Shown piece by piece: positions 1 to 7,692 of a stretch of DNA of 15,695 nt. Origin of the DNA: RUG14186 sp964644555. GTDB taxonomy: Bacteria; Bacillota; Clostridia; Eubacteriales; Anaerofustaceae. The translations under genes were made by a program, and so were the position numbers. Each line of letters starts with the position of its first letter. The first letter of the stretch is position 1. A model generated the notes under the pieces. The model saw only the letters and a list, made by a program, of their open reading frames with translations. It was not told where the DNA came from and made no database searches. Location: contig CAZXWI010000032.1 in assembly GCA_964644555.1 (NCBI GenBank), forward strand, positions 1 to 15,695. The letters are read 5' to 3'.

Positions 1-209
1 AACCGGTTACAAAGAAGCCTGCAGAAACTCGTATGGGTTCCGGTAAAGGTGCTCCCGAATATTGGGTAGCAGTAGTTAAGCCGGGCAGAGTTATGTTTGA
101 GCTTGCAGGGGTTGATTATGCAACAGCCAAAGAAGCTATGAGATTGGCTCAGCACAAACTTCCCATCAAAACTAAGTTCATTGTTAAAGAAGAAGGCGGT
201 GAAGCGTAA
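1..209 (+). CDS. rplP: 50S ribosomal protein L16, C-terminal part (5' truncated by window edge)
   Basis: The reading frame is open from base 3 to the TAA at 207-209 and gives the last 68 residues of L16. Visible conserved stretches are KPAETRMGSGKGAPEYWVAV, then PGRVMFELAGV and the end LPIKTKFIVKEE, which are hallmark C-terminal L16 segments. L16 is a large-subunit protein near the A-site and the peptidyl transferase centre. The MGSGKG loop is the conserved segment that reaches towards tRNA. The stop shares a base with the ATG of the next gene (TAATG), so translation of L16 and L29 is probably coupled. The N-terminus lies outside the window. Identity rests on motif recognition and on being directly before rpmC, as in nearly all bacteria. 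Confidence 0.96.
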   Translation, partial: PVTKKPAETRMGSGKGAPEYWVAVVKPGRVMFELAGVDYATAKEAMRLAQHKLPIKTKFIVKEEGGEA

Positions 210-412
210 TGAAGGCTAGTGAACTCAGAAATAAGTCAACACAGGAGCTTTTAAACGAGCTTAAGAATTTAAAAGAAGAGCTCTTCAACTTGCGTTTCCA
301 ACACGCAACAGGTCAGCTTGAAAACCCGTTGAGAATTCAGCAGGTTAAGCGTGATTATGCCAGAGTTAAAACAATCTTGCGCGAAAGGGAGCTTAACGCA
401 GCTAATGCGTAA
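209..412 (+). CDS. rpmC: 50S ribosomal protein L29
   Basis: This 67-residue protein is a helical hairpin typical of L29. It starts MKASELRNKSTQELLNELKN and holds the family segment LKEELFNLRFQHATGQLENP, followed by a basic second helix ending in TILRERE. L29 binds 23S rRNA beside the peptide exit tunnel and forms part of the docking area for SRP and trigger factor together with L23. The ATG overlaps the rplP stop by one base, and the AAGGCGG sequence inside the end of rplP can serve as ribosome binding site. The length is normal for the family. Confidence 0.97.
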   Translation: MKASELRNKSTQELLNELKNLKEELFNLRFQHATGQLENPLRIQQVKRDYARVKTILRERELNAANA

Positions 413-429
413 TGCAAGGTAGATAAGAT

Positions 430-687
430 ATGGAAATTAGAGCTAACAGAAAAACAAGAGTTGGAAAAGTTGTTTCCAATAAAGCCGACAAGAGTATCGT
501 TGTAGCTGTTGAAACAATGGTTAACCACGAAAAATACGGTAAACGTGTTAAACAGACAACAAAATTCATGGCTCATGATGAACAGAATGCTTGCGGTATG
601 GGCGATACAGTAAAAATTATGGAAACAAGACCGCTCAGCAAAAATAAACGCTGGAGACTCGTAGAAATAGTCGAAAAGGCTAAATAA
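430..687 (+). CDS. rpsQ: 30S ribosomal protein S17
   Basis: This 85-residue OB-fold protein is a primary 16S rRNA binder used early in 30S assembly. The N-terminal strand contains KTRVGKVVSNKADKSIVVAV, and the diagnostic C-terminal signature is GDTVKIMETRPLSKNKRW (about residues 58-75). Length and position between rpmC and rplN are canonical. The ribosome binding site is AAGGT at 416-420, ten bases before the ATG, which is weaker than the AGGAGG sites of the following genes. Confidence 0.97.
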   Translation: MEIRANRKTRVGKVVSNKADKSIVVAVETMVNHEKYGKRVKQTTKFMAHDEQNACGMGDTVKIMETRPLSKNKRWRLVEIVEKAK

Positions 688-706
688 GAGTCATTAGGAG
701 GAAGAA

Positions 707-1075
707 ATGATACAACAAGAAACTCGACTCAGAGTAGCTGATAACACCGGCGCTAAAGAACTTTTGTGTATCAAAGTTCTCGGAGGAAGCAGAAAGAGAT
801 ATGCCAGCGTAGGCGACGTTATCGTATGCGCAGTTAAAAGTGCTGCACCGGGCGGAACAGTTAAAAAAGGCGACGTAGTAAAAGCTGTTGTTGTAAGAAC
901 AGTAAACAGCATCAGACGTCCTGACGGAAGTTATATAAGATTTGACCAGAACGCAGCCGTTATCATCAGAGATGACGGACAGCCGAGAGGTACACGTATT
1001 TTTGGGCCTGTGGCTCGTGAACTCAGAGAAAAACAGTTCATGAAAATAGTGTCACTTGCACCTGAAGTACTTTAG
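707..1075 (+). CDS. rplN: 50S ribosomal protein L14
   Basis: This 122-residue protein is exactly the usual L14 length. It begins MIQQETRLRVADNTGAKEL, the conserved start of the family. It then carries DGSYIRFDQNAAVII (about 73-87) and the C-terminal GTRIFGPVARELR plus KIVSLAPEVL. L14 sits at the intersubunit face, contacts 16S helix 14 and L19, and is the docking site of the silencing factor RsfS. A strong AGGAGGA site lies at 696-702, five bases from the ATG. It is the first gene of the classic spc segment in enterobacteria, but here it simply continues the S10-spc run with no promoter visible upstream. Confidence 0.98.
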   Translation: MIQQETRLRVADNTGAKELLCIKVLGGSRKRYASVGDVIVCAVKSAAPGGTVKKGDVVKAVVVRTVNSIRRPDGSYIRFDQNAAVIIRDDGQPRGTRIFGPVARELREKQFMKIVSLAPEVL

Positions 1076-1086
1076 GAGGTATCGTA

Positions 1087-1410
1087 ATGCACGTTAAAAC
1101 AGGTGATACAGTAGTAGTTATTTCGGGCGGCAGAGATAAGGACGCAAGCAACAAAGGCAAAATCCTTAAAGTGTTCCCGAAAACAAACAGAATTATCGTA
1201 GAAGGAATCAATATGCGTAAAAAGCATATGAAACCTACAAGAGAAATGCAGCAGGCAGGAATCATTGACGTTGAAGGTTCAATTCACGTATCAAACGTTC
1301 TTTTATACTGTGATAAATGCAAAACAGGCGTAAGAACAGGTCATAAAGTTCTCGAAAACGGTAAAAAAGTACGTTACTGTCGTAAATGCGGCGAAGTATT
1401 AGATAAATAG
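1087..1410 (+). CDS. rplX: 50S ribosomal protein L24 with C-terminal zinc-ribbon cysteines
   Basis: This 107-residue protein has an N-terminal KOW motif (GDTVVVISGGRDKDASNKGK, residues 6-25). It is followed by the L24 segment INMRKKHMKPT (41-51). L24 starts assembly of the 50S subunit by binding the 5' domain of 23S rRNA. The C-terminal domain carries two CxxC pairs, C75/C78 and C98/C101, in the arrangement expected to bind zinc; many bacterial L24 proteins have lost these. The ribosome binding site AGGAGG lies just after the rplN stop. Confidence 0.97.
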   Translation: MHVKTGDTVVVISGGRDKDASNKGKILKVFPKTNRIIVEGINMRKKHMKPTREMQQAGIIDVEGSIHVSNVLLYCDKCKTGVRTGHKVLENGKKVRYCRKCGEVLDK

Positions 1411-1420
1411 GAGACGGTAA

Positions 1421-1963
1421 ATGAACAGAATCAAAGAATTATACGAAACAAAAGCAGTGCCGGCTCTTAAAGAAAAGTTCGGCTATGAAAACGTAATGCA
1501 GGTTCCTCACCTTGAAAAAATCGTTGTAAACATGCGTTTCGGCGATTGCAAAGACAACACAAAAGCAATGGAATCGGCAATCAATGAACTTGCTCTTATT
1601 ACAGGTCAGAAACCTCTTGTAATCAAAGCAAAGAAATCGGTATCCAACTTTAAGTTGCGTAAAGGCATGGACATTGCCGCTAAAGTTACTTTAAGAAACG
1701 ACCGTATGTATGAATTTGCTGACAGACTTATGAACATCGCCATTCCGCGTATCCGCGACTTCAGAGGCGTTCCTTCATCAAGCTTTGACGGCAGAGGAAA
1801 CTATGCATTGGGTCTTAAAGAACAGTTGGTGTTCCCTGAAATCAACTATGACAAGATCGACAAGATCAGGGGTATGGATATTGTATTCGTAACAAGCGCA
1901 AAGACCGACGAAGAAGCATATGAACTTCTCGCTCAGCTCGGTATGCCTTTCGTGAGAGCTTAA
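1421..1963 (+). CDS. rplE: 50S ribosomal protein L5
   Basis: This 180-residue protein has the normal L5 length. L5 binds 5S rRNA and helps form the central protuberance, contacting S13 across the bridge to the 30S subunit. Visible family segments are LEKIVVNMRFGD near residues 31-42, GQKPLVIKAKKSVSNFKLR, VTLRNDRMYEF and the C-terminal block IPRIRDFRGV with SFDGRGNYALGLKEQ. In the first motif the usual NMGVGEA-like sequence reads NMRFGDC, a mild deviation that does not affect the assignment. It is preceded by GGAG at 1411-1414 and lies between rplX and rpsN as expected. Confidence 0.98.
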   Translation: MNRIKELYETKAVPALKEKFGYENVMQVPHLEKIVVNMRFGDCKDNTKAMESAINELALITGQKPLVIKAKKSVSNFKLRKGMDIAAKVTLRNDRMYEFADRLMNIAIPRIRDFRGVPSSSFDGRGNYALGLKEQLVFPEINYDKIDKIRGMDIVFVTSAKTDEEAYELLAQLGMPFVRA

Positions 1964-1973
1964 GGAGGATATT

Positions 1974-2159
1974 ATGGCAAAAAAATCAATGATAGCCAAA
2001 CAGCAGCGCGAACCGAAATTTTCAACAAGAGCATACACAAGATGCAGAATTTGCGGAAGACCTCATGCTTACTTAAGAAAATACGGTATATGCAGAATTT
2101 GTTTTAGAGAATTGGCATATAAGGGAGAAATTCCCGGCGTTAAAAAAGCAAGTTGGTAG
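1974..2159 (+). CDS. rpsN: 30S ribosomal protein S14, zinc-binding type Z
   Basis: This 61-residue short form of S14 has four zinc-ligand cysteines at C24, C27, C40 and C43 (RCRICGRP and CRICFREL). The ending IPGVKKASW is conserved. S14 binds the 3' major domain (head) of 16S rRNA. Bacillota usually use this 61-residue zinc form (rpsN1/rpsZ) as the housekeeping copy and may keep a longer zinc-free copy elsewhere for zinc starvation; only the zinc form is in this window. An AGGAGG site lies six bases upstream of the ATG. Confidence 0.98.
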   Translation: MAKKSMIAKQQREPKFSTRAYTRCRICGRPHAYLRKYGICRICFRELAYKGEIPGVKKASW

Positions 2160-2196
2160 AAAGAATAACACAGTTTAGAAGGAGGATAAGCATAAT

Positions 2197-2595
2197 ATGG
2201 TTATGACAGACCCTATTGCAGATATGCTTACAAGAATAAGAAACGCTAACAGCGCTAAGCATGCAACTGTTACCATTCCGTCTTCCAACATTAAAAAAGC
2301 CATTGCAGGTATTCTGTTGGAAGAAGGTTATATAAAAGATTTCAAAGTTATCGATGATGACAAGCAAGGAATGATCGAAGTTACTCTTAAATACGGCGAA
2401 GACGAATCAAGAGTTATTTCGGGAATCAAGAGAATTTCAAAACCGGGTCTTCGTATTTATGTTTCAAGCGAAGATGTACCCAAAGTTCTCAATGGATTGG
2501 GAATTGCTATTATGTCAACATCAAAGGGCATCATGACAGACAAAAATGCCCGCAAAAATAATGTAGGCGGAGAAGTTATTTGCTACGTTTGGTAG
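2197..2595 (+). CDS. rpsH: 30S ribosomal protein S8
   Basis: This 132-residue protein starts MVMTDPIADMLTRIRNAN, the usual N-terminus of S8. It ends with the family signature STSKGIMTDKNARKNNVGGE and CYVW. S8 binds helix 21 of 16S rRNA and in enterobacteria is the autogenous translational repressor of the spc operon. No matching helix-21 mimic was recognised near rplE here, but I could not fold the mRNA. GGAGG at 2181-2185 lies eleven bases before the first ATG and seventeen before the second (2203), so the first is preferred. Confidence 0.98.
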   Translation: MVMTDPIADMLTRIRNANSAKHATVTIPSSNIKKAIAGILLEEGYIKDFKVIDDDKQGMIEVTLKYGEDESRVISGIKRISKPGLRIYVSSEDVPKVLNGLGIAIMSTSKGIMTDKNARKNNVGGEVICYVW

Positions 2596-2618
2596 TAAAT
2601 AAACGATAGGAGGCAAAA

Positions 2619-3155
2619 ATGTCAAGAATTGGTAGAATGCCTGTGACAGTTCCCGCCGGAGTAGAAGTTAAGGTTGAAGACGGTATCGTAACCGTTAAAG
2701 GCCCTAAAGGTGAATTGACACAGCACATTAATAAAGATATGCAAATCGGTATGGAAGACGGAGTATTGACCGTCAGCCGTCCGTCAGACGACAAGGTTCA
2801 CAAGAGCATGCACGGTTTAACCAGAAAGCTCATTGCAAACATGGTTGAAGGCGTTACAAACGGTTTCACAAAGAACCTTGAAATCGTAGGTGTAGGTTAC
2901 AGAGCCGCTAAAGAAGGCGACAAGCTCGTTTTGAACGTAGGTTACTCACATCCTGTTGAAATTGTTGATCCCGAAGGAATCACAACAGCAGTTGAAGGTA
3001 CTACAAAGATTTCAGTAAGCGGTATTGATATTCAGAAAGTCGGCGAACACGCTGCCAACATCAAAAAGGTCAGAAAACCTGAACCTTACAAAGGAAAGGG
3101 CATCAGATACGCAGGCGAATACATCAGAATTAAAGAAGGCAAAACAGGTAAATAG
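2619..3155 (+). CDS. rplF: 50S ribosomal protein L6
   Basis: This 178-residue protein contains the two tandem L6 domains. It starts MSRIGRMPVTVPAGVEV, has KGPKGEL near residue 28, and carries the signature PEPYKGKGIRYAGE near the C-terminus. L6 sits near the sarcin-ricin loop and the factor-binding region, and it is a late assembly protein in Bacillus. AGGAGG lies seven bases upstream. Length and context are canonical. Confidence 0.98.
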   Translation: MSRIGRMPVTVPAGVEVKVEDGIVTVKGPKGELTQHINKDMQIGMEDGVLTVSRPSDDKVHKSMHGLTRKLIANMVEGVTNGFTKNLEIVGVGYRAAKEGDKLVLNVGYSHPVEIVDPEGITTAVEGTTKISVSGIDIQKVGEHAANIKKVRKPEPYKGKGIRYAGEYIRIKEGKTGK

Positions 3156-3172
3156 GAAAGGAGTGTAGATAA

Positions 3173-3535
3173 ATGTTCAGTAAAGCTAATAAGAATGAAA
3201 TCAGAGTTAAAAGACATCAGAGAATTCGCAACAACATCAACGGCACTCCCGAAAGACCAAGACTTTGCGTATTCAGAAGCAACAAGCATATGTATGCACA
3301 GATCATTGATGATGTTGCAGGACATACACTTTGTGCTTCATCAACAAAAGCTCTTGAAGCTAATCTTGAAGGCACATCTAATATCGAAGCAGCAAAAGCA
3401 GTCGGTAAAGATGTAGCGCAAAAGGCATTGGCACTCGGCATCAAAGAAGTTCTTTTCGACAGAGGCGGTTATATTTATCACGGCAGAGTTAAAGAACTTG
3501 CTGACGCAGCCAGAGAAGCCGGATTGGAATTTTAG
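3173..3535 (+). CDS. rplR: 50S ribosomal protein L18
   Basis: This 120-residue protein has the usual L18 features: a basic N-terminus, RPRLCVFRSNKHMYAQIIDD (residues about 29-48), and the C-terminal block FDRGGYIYHGRVKELADAAR. L18 binds 5S rRNA and, with L5, delivers the 5S particle to the 50S subunit. A GGAG site at 3160-3163 precedes the ATG. A second frame is open over part of this gene, but it has no family match and no ribosome binding site, so it is treated as a shadow. Confidence 0.97.
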   Translation: MFSKANKNEIRVKRHQRIRNNINGTPERPRLCVFRSNKHMYAQIIDDVAGHTLCASSTKALEANLEGTSNIEAAKAVGKDVAQKALALGIKEVLFDRGGYIYHGRVKELADAAREAGLEF

Positions 3536-3549
3536 GGGAGGATGCCAGA

Positions 3550-4053
3550 ATGAAAGAAAGATTTAATCCGGCAGAATTGGATTTAAAAGAAAAAGTTGTT
3601 AAAATCAACAGAGTTACCAAAACTGTTAAGGGTGGTAAAAACATGCGTTTTTCATGCCTTTGCGTTGTTGGGGACGAAAACGGCCATGTAGGTGTTGGTA
3701 TCGGTAAAGCAATCGAAATTCCTGAAGCTATCAGAAAAGGAATGCAGGATGCAAGAAAGAACATGATTACCGTACCTATGCAGGGCACAACAGTTCCTCA
3801 TGCAATCGTAGGACGCTTTGGCGCAGGCAGAGTTTTAATCATGCCGGCTGCTAAAGGTACAGGTGTTATCGCAGGTGGTGCAGCTCGTCCGGTATTCGAA
3901 CTTGCAGGTATCCAGGATATCCGTTGCAAATCTATCGGTTCAGACAACGCAACAAACGTTGTTAAAGCTACACTCACAGGCTTGAGCCAGCTCGTTAACG
4001 CAGAAATGGTTGCTGCAAAACGTGGTAAAACAGTTGAAGAGATTTTAGGATAG
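3550..4053 (+). CDS. rpsE: 30S ribosomal protein S5
   Basis: This 167-residue protein has the N-terminal dsRNA-binding-like S5 domain (KVVKINRVTKTVKGGKNMRF, about 15-34). It is followed by VGDENGHVGVGIGKAIEIPE and the C-terminal domain with GVIAGGAARPVFELAGI and GSDNATNVVKAT. S5 acts in decoding accuracy and mRNA unwinding at the entry tunnel. The loop around TVKGGKNMRF is the region where spectinomycin-resistance changes map in other bacteria. The usual GGRR/GRxF core reads GGKNM here, which is a natural variant whose effect on drug binding cannot be judged from sequence. A GGGGAGG site precedes the start. Confidence 0.98.
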   Translation: MKERFNPAELDLKEKVVKINRVTKTVKGGKNMRFSCLCVVGDENGHVGVGIGKAIEIPEAIRKGMQDARKNMITVPMQGTTVPHAIVGRFGAGRVLIMPAAKGTGVIAGGAARPVFELAGIQDIRCKSIGSDNATNVVKATLTGLSQLVNAEMVAAKRGKTVEEILG

Positions 4054-4066
4054 GAGTGTGAATTAA

Positions 4067-4255
4067 ATGGCAGATACAAAACAGTTAAAAATCACACTTG
4101 TTAAAAGCTTGATTTGCAGAAATAAAGATCAGCGTAAAATCGTAGAAGCATTAGGTCTTAAAAAATTGCATCAGTCAGTCGTTGTTAACGATACTCCTGC
4201 AGTTCGTGGCGTAATCCAGAAAATCGGTTTTATGTTGAATGTAGAAGAATTATAG
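4067..4255 (+). CDS. rpmD: 50S ribosomal protein L30
   Basis: This 62-residue ferredoxin-like protein shows the L30 pattern LKITLVKSLICRNKDQRKIV followed by LGLKKLHQSVVVNDTPAVRG. L30 is a small late-binding 50S protein on the solvent side. AGGAG lies upstream at 4053-4057, overlapping the rpsE stop. Its place between rpsE and rplO is universal in bacteria that keep L30. Confidence 0.97.
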   Translation: MADTKQLKITLVKSLICRNKDQRKIVEALGLKKLHQSVVVNDTPAVRGVIQKIGFMLNVEEL

Positions 4256-4266
4256 GAGGCTTACGA

Positions 4267-4707
4267 ATGAGACTTCATGAATTACATGCTCCCGAAGGAA
4301 GCAACAGAAAGAGCGTTCGTAAAGGTAGAGGTACTGCTACAGGCCAGGGCAAAACAGCCGGCAGAGGTCAGGACGGACAGAAATCGCGTTCAGGCGGAGG
4401 AGTTCGTATCGGATTCGAAGGCGGACAGATGCCTTTGACAAGACAGTTACCTAAGAGAGGTTTCTCAAACTATCGTTATAGAAAACAGGTTGCAACAGTC
4501 AGCCTTGATCAGCTTAATAAATTTGCTGCCGGCACAGAAGTTACACCGGAACTTCTCAAAGCAGAAAAAATCGTTAAAAACGGATTTGACAGCGTAAAAG
4601 TATTAGGAACAGGCGAAATTAATGTTGCTATTACATTAAAGGGAGTACAAACAAGCTCATCAGCAGCAAATGCAATTGTTGCTGCCGGCGGAAAAGTAGA
4701 GGAATAG
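4267..4707 (+). CDS. rplO: 50S ribosomal protein L15
   Basis: This 146-residue protein has the extended basic N-terminus of L15 (MRLHELHAPEGSNRKSVRKG). Glycine-rich segments GRGTATGQGKTAGRGQDGQK and GFEGGQMPLTRQLPKRGF follow; these thread into 23S rRNA. The C-terminal globular domain ends with ANAIVAAGGKVEE. L15 is a core assembly protein contacting the 5S/23S interface. GGAGG lies at 4255-4259. The last codons contain GAGGA, which probably acts as the ribosome binding site of secY three bases downstream. Confidence 0.98.
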   Translation: MRLHELHAPEGSNRKSVRKGRGTATGQGKTAGRGQDGQKSRSGGGVRIGFEGGQMPLTRQLPKRGFSNYRYRKQVATVSLDQLNKFAAGTEVTPELLKAEKIVKNGFDSVKVLGTGEINVAITLKGVQTSSSAANAIVAAGGKVEE

Positions 4708-4710
4708 TCT

Positions 4711-5970
4711 ATGTTTCAGACAATCAAAAATGCGTGGAATGTACCCGATTTAAGAAAGAGAATATTGTACACAATAATGATGTTGGCAATATTCAGACTT
4801 GGTTCACACATTTTAGTTCCGTTCATAAATACAGAGGTACTTGCTCAATTTATTGCAGGTAACAGCATGCTTGGATTGTTTAACATTATATCGGGTGATA
4901 ACTTAAAGACATTCTCAATCTTTGCAATGGGTATCACTCCCTATATCAACGCTTCGATCATTGTTCAATTACTTACGATCGTAATCCCCGCATGGGAAAA
5001 CCTTGCAAAAGAAGGCGAAGAAGGACAGAGAAAGCTCGCACGCATCACAAGATATGCAGCACTTATTCTCTCCGTCATTCAGTCGTTGGGTACTACACTT
5101 ACCATCAGCGGCATTTTGACACAGGATACCGTATTTACCAAAATTTTGGTAACTGTAGTTCTCACAGCCGGTACTGCATTCCTTTTGTGGATGGGTGAAT
5201 CAATCACCGAAAAAGGTATCGGAAACGGTGTTAGCTTGCTCATTTTCATAGGTATTGTTTCATCACTTCCGACTTCTGTTGAATCAATGATTTCGGGGAT
5301 GATAAACGGAACTGTTCCTGTGTATACACTCATTATTGTATTGATCTTCGTAGCTCTTTCGATAATCGGTGTAGTTGCAGTTAACGAGGGAACAAGAAAA
5401 ATACCTGTTCAATATGCAAAACGTGTTGTAGGAAGAAAAATGTACGGCGGACAGAACACACATCTTCCGCTCAAAGTAAACCAGTCAGGTGTAATGCCGG
5501 TCATCTTTGCATCAATGCTTACGATGTTCCCGTCAACACTTGCTTCATTCTTCCCGAATGTTAAGTGGCTTGCTTCACTTTCATCGGCTATGGCATGGGG
5601 CAAATGGTTCCCGACACTCATTTACTTGGCTCTCATCATTGCTTTCTCATATTTCTACACAATGATTACATTCAATCCTGTGGAAATATCAAACAACTTA
5701 AAGCAATACGGCGGAGTTATTCCTGGAATCAGACCGGGTAATCAGACTACAACATATATTTCAAAAATATCTAACCGTCTTACATTATGCGGTGCGTTGT
5801 TCCTTTCATTGATTGCAATATTGCCTATTATTGCAGGAAACGCAATCACTGGAATTAACTTGCAATTCGGCGGAACGAGCCTTCTTATCGTAGTAGGTGT
5901 TGCGCTTGAAACAGTTAAAGCTTTGGAACAGCAGCTCATGGTAAGAAATTACAAAGGATTCTTAAAATAA
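4711..5970 (+). CDS. secY: Protein translocase subunit SecY
   Basis: SecY forms the protein-conducting channel in the cytoplasmic membrane with SecE and SecG and works with SecA and SRP. At 419 residues it is of normal length. Ten membrane segments can be placed at about 17-36, 68-91, 113-132, 144-162, 171-187, 203-224, 258-279, 300-320, 355-376 and 386-404. The SecY signature IFAMGITPYINASIIVQLLT lies at 70-89, the second at GESITEKGIGNGVSLLIF (162-179), and the plug region follows segment 1. The cytoplasmic loop with KRVVGRKMYGGQNTHLPLK (237-255) contacts SecA/ribosome, and the end LMVRNYKGF is conserved. It starts three bases after rplO, using the GAGGA inside the end of rplO, so expression is tied to the ribosomal operon. 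Confidence 0.98.
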   Translation: MFQTIKNAWNVPDLRKRILYTIMMLAIFRLGSHILVPFINTEVLAQFIAGNSMLGLFNIISGDNLKTFSIFAMGITPYINASIIVQLLTIVIPAWENLAKEGEEGQRKLARITRYAALILSVIQSLGTTLTISGILTQDTVFTKILVTVVLTAGTAFLLWMGESITEKGIGNGVSLLIFIGIVSSLPTSVESMISGMINGTVPVYTLIIVLIFVALSIIGVVAVNEGTRKIPVQYAKRVVGRKMYGGQNTHLPLKVNQSGVMPVIFASMLTMFPSTLASFFPNVKWLASLSSAMAWGKWFPTLIYLALIIAFSYFYTMITFNPVEISNNLKQYGGVIPGIRPGNQTTTYISKISNRLTLCGALFLSLIAILPIIAGNAITGINLQFGGTSLLIVVGVALETVKALEQQLMVRNYKGFLK

Positions 5971-5993
5971 ACCGAAAGGTTGTGGGGTATAGC

Positions 5994-6632
5994 ATGAAAA
6001 TAGTTTTATTGGGACCTCCGGGTGCAGGTAAAGGCACTCAGGCAAGTAAAATCGTTGAACGTTACGGTGTGGCACACATTTCGACAGGAGATATTTTCCG
6101 TAAAAATCTTAAAGAAAATACACCTCTCGGACTCAAAGCCAAAGAATACATGGATCAGGGGCTTTTAGTGCCCGACGATGTAACCGTGGCTATGGTAAAA
6201 GAAAGACTCAGCGAGGACGACTGTAAACTCGGATATATGCTTGACGGTTTTCCGAGAACTATTGTTCAGGCTCAGGCTCTTGAAGAAATAGGCGAAACAC
6301 TTGACTGCGCGCTCGACATAGTTGTTGATTACAACAACTTAACAGAGCGAATCGCAGGCAGACGCCTTTGCAGAGGATGTTCGGCAAGCTACCATGTAAC
6401 ATTCCAGCCTCCTAAAGAAGAAGGCAAATGCGATAAATGCGGTGGAGAGCTTTATCAAAGAGATGACGACAAAGCCGAAACCGTATCAAAACGCTTGGAA
6501 GAATACGAAGAAAAAACATTGCCGCTTACCGATTTTTATGAAGGCAAAGGCATTCTCAGAAAGGTTGACGGCGATGGAACAATCGACGAAACCACTCAGA
6601 AAATTTACGCCATTTTGGACGTTTTCAGGTAA
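5994..6632 (+). CDS. adk: Adenylate kinase, zinc-lid type
   Basis: Adenylate kinase interconverts ATP plus AMP and two ADP in the cytosol. The P-loop GPPGAGKGT is at residues 7-15, the AMP-binding segment STGDIFR at 30-36 and DGFPRT at 84-89. The long-form LID carries four cysteines, C126, C129, C146 and C149, expected to bind zinc as in other Gram-positive enzymes. I prefer the ATG at 5994 (212 residues) over an in-frame GTG at 5982, because MKIVLLGPPGAGKG is the standard N-terminus and the GTG would sit two bases from the AAAGG sequence at 5975-5979. It follows secY as in most Bacillota. Confidence 0.97.
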   Translation: MKIVLLGPPGAGKGTQASKIVERYGVAHISTGDIFRKNLKENTPLGLKAKEYMDQGLLVPDDVTVAMVKERLSEDDCKLGYMLDGFPRTIVQAQALEEIGETLDCALDIVVDYNNLTERIAGRRLCRGCSASYHVTFQPPKEEGKCDKCGGELYQRDDDKAETVSKRLEEYEEKTLPLTDFYEGKGILRKVDGDGTIDETTQKIYAILDVFR

Positions 6633-6637
6633 AGAAA

Positions 6638-7387
6638 ATGATAACTATAAAATCCGCTGAAGAAATCGAATTGATGGCTCAGGCAGGAAACATTACGGCA
6701 AAAGCATTAAACGAAGTGGAAAAGGCAGTAAGAGTCGGAATATCGACTTTGGAACTTGACACAATAGCCAGAGAAACAATACTTTCTCTGGGTGCAAAGC
6801 CGGCTTTCCTGGGTTATAACGGTTTTCCGGGCAGCATTTGTGCATCAGTTAATGATGCGATTGTTCATGGGATACCGGATAAAAAGACGATTTTGAAAGA
6901 AGGCGACATAATCAGTATTGATATCGGAGCGGTATACAAAGGTTTTGTCGGAGATATGGCAAGAACATATCCCGTAGGTCAAATATCCGATGAGGCAGCA
7001 AAGCTTATAGAGGTTACAAAACAGAGCTTTTTCGAAGGAATAAAGTTCATGAGTGAGGGCTACCGCCTAAACGATGTATCCAAAGCAATAGGCGATTATG
7101 CCGAGAGTTTCGGTTACGGTGTGGTCAGAGATTATGTGGGACATGGTATCGGACGCAAAATGCACGAAGATCCGTCTGTACCCAACTACGACACCAAACG
7201 AAGCGGAGTTCGCCTCAAAAACGGTATGGTATTGGCAATAGAGCCGATGATTAATATCGGCACATACGAAACCGAAGTGGGCGATGATGACTGGATTGTG
7301 TACACAGCCGACGGCTCTCTTTCAGCTCATTATGAAAACACTGTTGCCATAACAGCCAACGGACCGAGAATTCTTACAACATTGTAG
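6638..7387 (+). CDS. map: Methionine aminopeptidase, type I
   Basis: This enzyme removes the N-terminal methionine from nascent proteins. The 249-residue protein is a compact type Ia enzyme without an N-terminal extension. All metal and catalytic residues are visible and match the known pattern: H77 (IVHGIP), D95 and D106 (SIDIGAVYKGFVGDMART), H169 (GHGIGRKMHEDP), H176, E202 (AIEPMINIG) and E233 (HYENTVAIT). The ATG lies five bases after the adk stop and has only a weak ribosome binding site (AGG inside the end of adk), suggesting translational coupling. The secY-adk-map order is conserved in Bacillota. Confidence 0.98.
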   Translation: MITIKSAEEIELMAQAGNITAKALNEVEKAVRVGISTLELDTIARETILSLGAKPAFLGYNGFPGSICASVNDAIVHGIPDKKTILKEGDIISIDIGAVYKGFVGDMARTYPVGQISDEAAKLIEVTKQSFFEGIKFMSEGYRLNDVSKAIGDYAESFGYGVVRDYVGHGIGRKMHEDPSVPNYDTKRSGVRLKNGMVLAIEPMINIGTYETEVGDDDWIVYTADGSLSAHYENTVAITANGPRILTTL

Positions 7388-7395
7388 GAGGTCGC

Positions 7396-7692
7396 ATGGA
7401 TAAACTGAGATTGGGCAGTATTGTTATTTCAAAAGCGGGACACGACAGAGGTGATGTTCTGATAGTTACCGAAAATGACATTGAAAGAAATTACGTTTAT
7501 CTATCGGACGGCAAAAATCGTACGGTTGAGCATCCGAAAAAGAAAAAGACGAAGCATCTTTTCGTAACGAATGATTATTCGTCTAAAATAAATGAGATTC
7601 TTTCAAACTCACAGCTACCGGATAACGCTCTTGTGAAAAAAGAGCTTGAGGAATACAAAAGGTTACATTTTAAAGAAACAGGGGAATGTTAA
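7396..7692 (+). CDS. KOW-domain RNA-binding protein (L14e/YbzG-like) of the map-infA interval
   Basis: This 98-residue protein has an N-terminal KOW/SH3-like barrel: GSIVISKAGHDRGDVLIVTE (residues 7-26), then YVYLSDGKNRTVEHPKKKKT (33-52). The basic run KKKKTK suggests RNA contact. Residues from about 56 onward form a predicted helical, charged tail. Small KOW proteins at this exact place between map and infA are common in Bacillota (YbzG in B. subtilis) and resemble archaeal/eukaryotic L14e-type proteins. Their role is not established; ribosome or rRNA association is inferred from fold and context. GGAGG lies five bases before the ATG. The stop TAA touches the infA start codon directly. Confidence 0.88.
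   Translation: MDKLRLGSIVISKAGHDRGDVLIVTENDIERNYVYLSDGKNRTVEHPKKKKTKHLFVTNDYSSKINEILSNSQLPDNALVKKELEEYKRLHFKETGEC

Noticed and set aside
3195..3416. Second + strand open frame inside rplR.
   Set aside because: It has no ribosome binding site and no recognisable domain, and it lies wholly inside a well-identified ribosomal protein gene.
5982..5993. GTG start adding four residues to adenylate kinase.
   Set aside because: The AAAGG site would be only two bases away, and the family N-terminus begins at the ATG at 5994.
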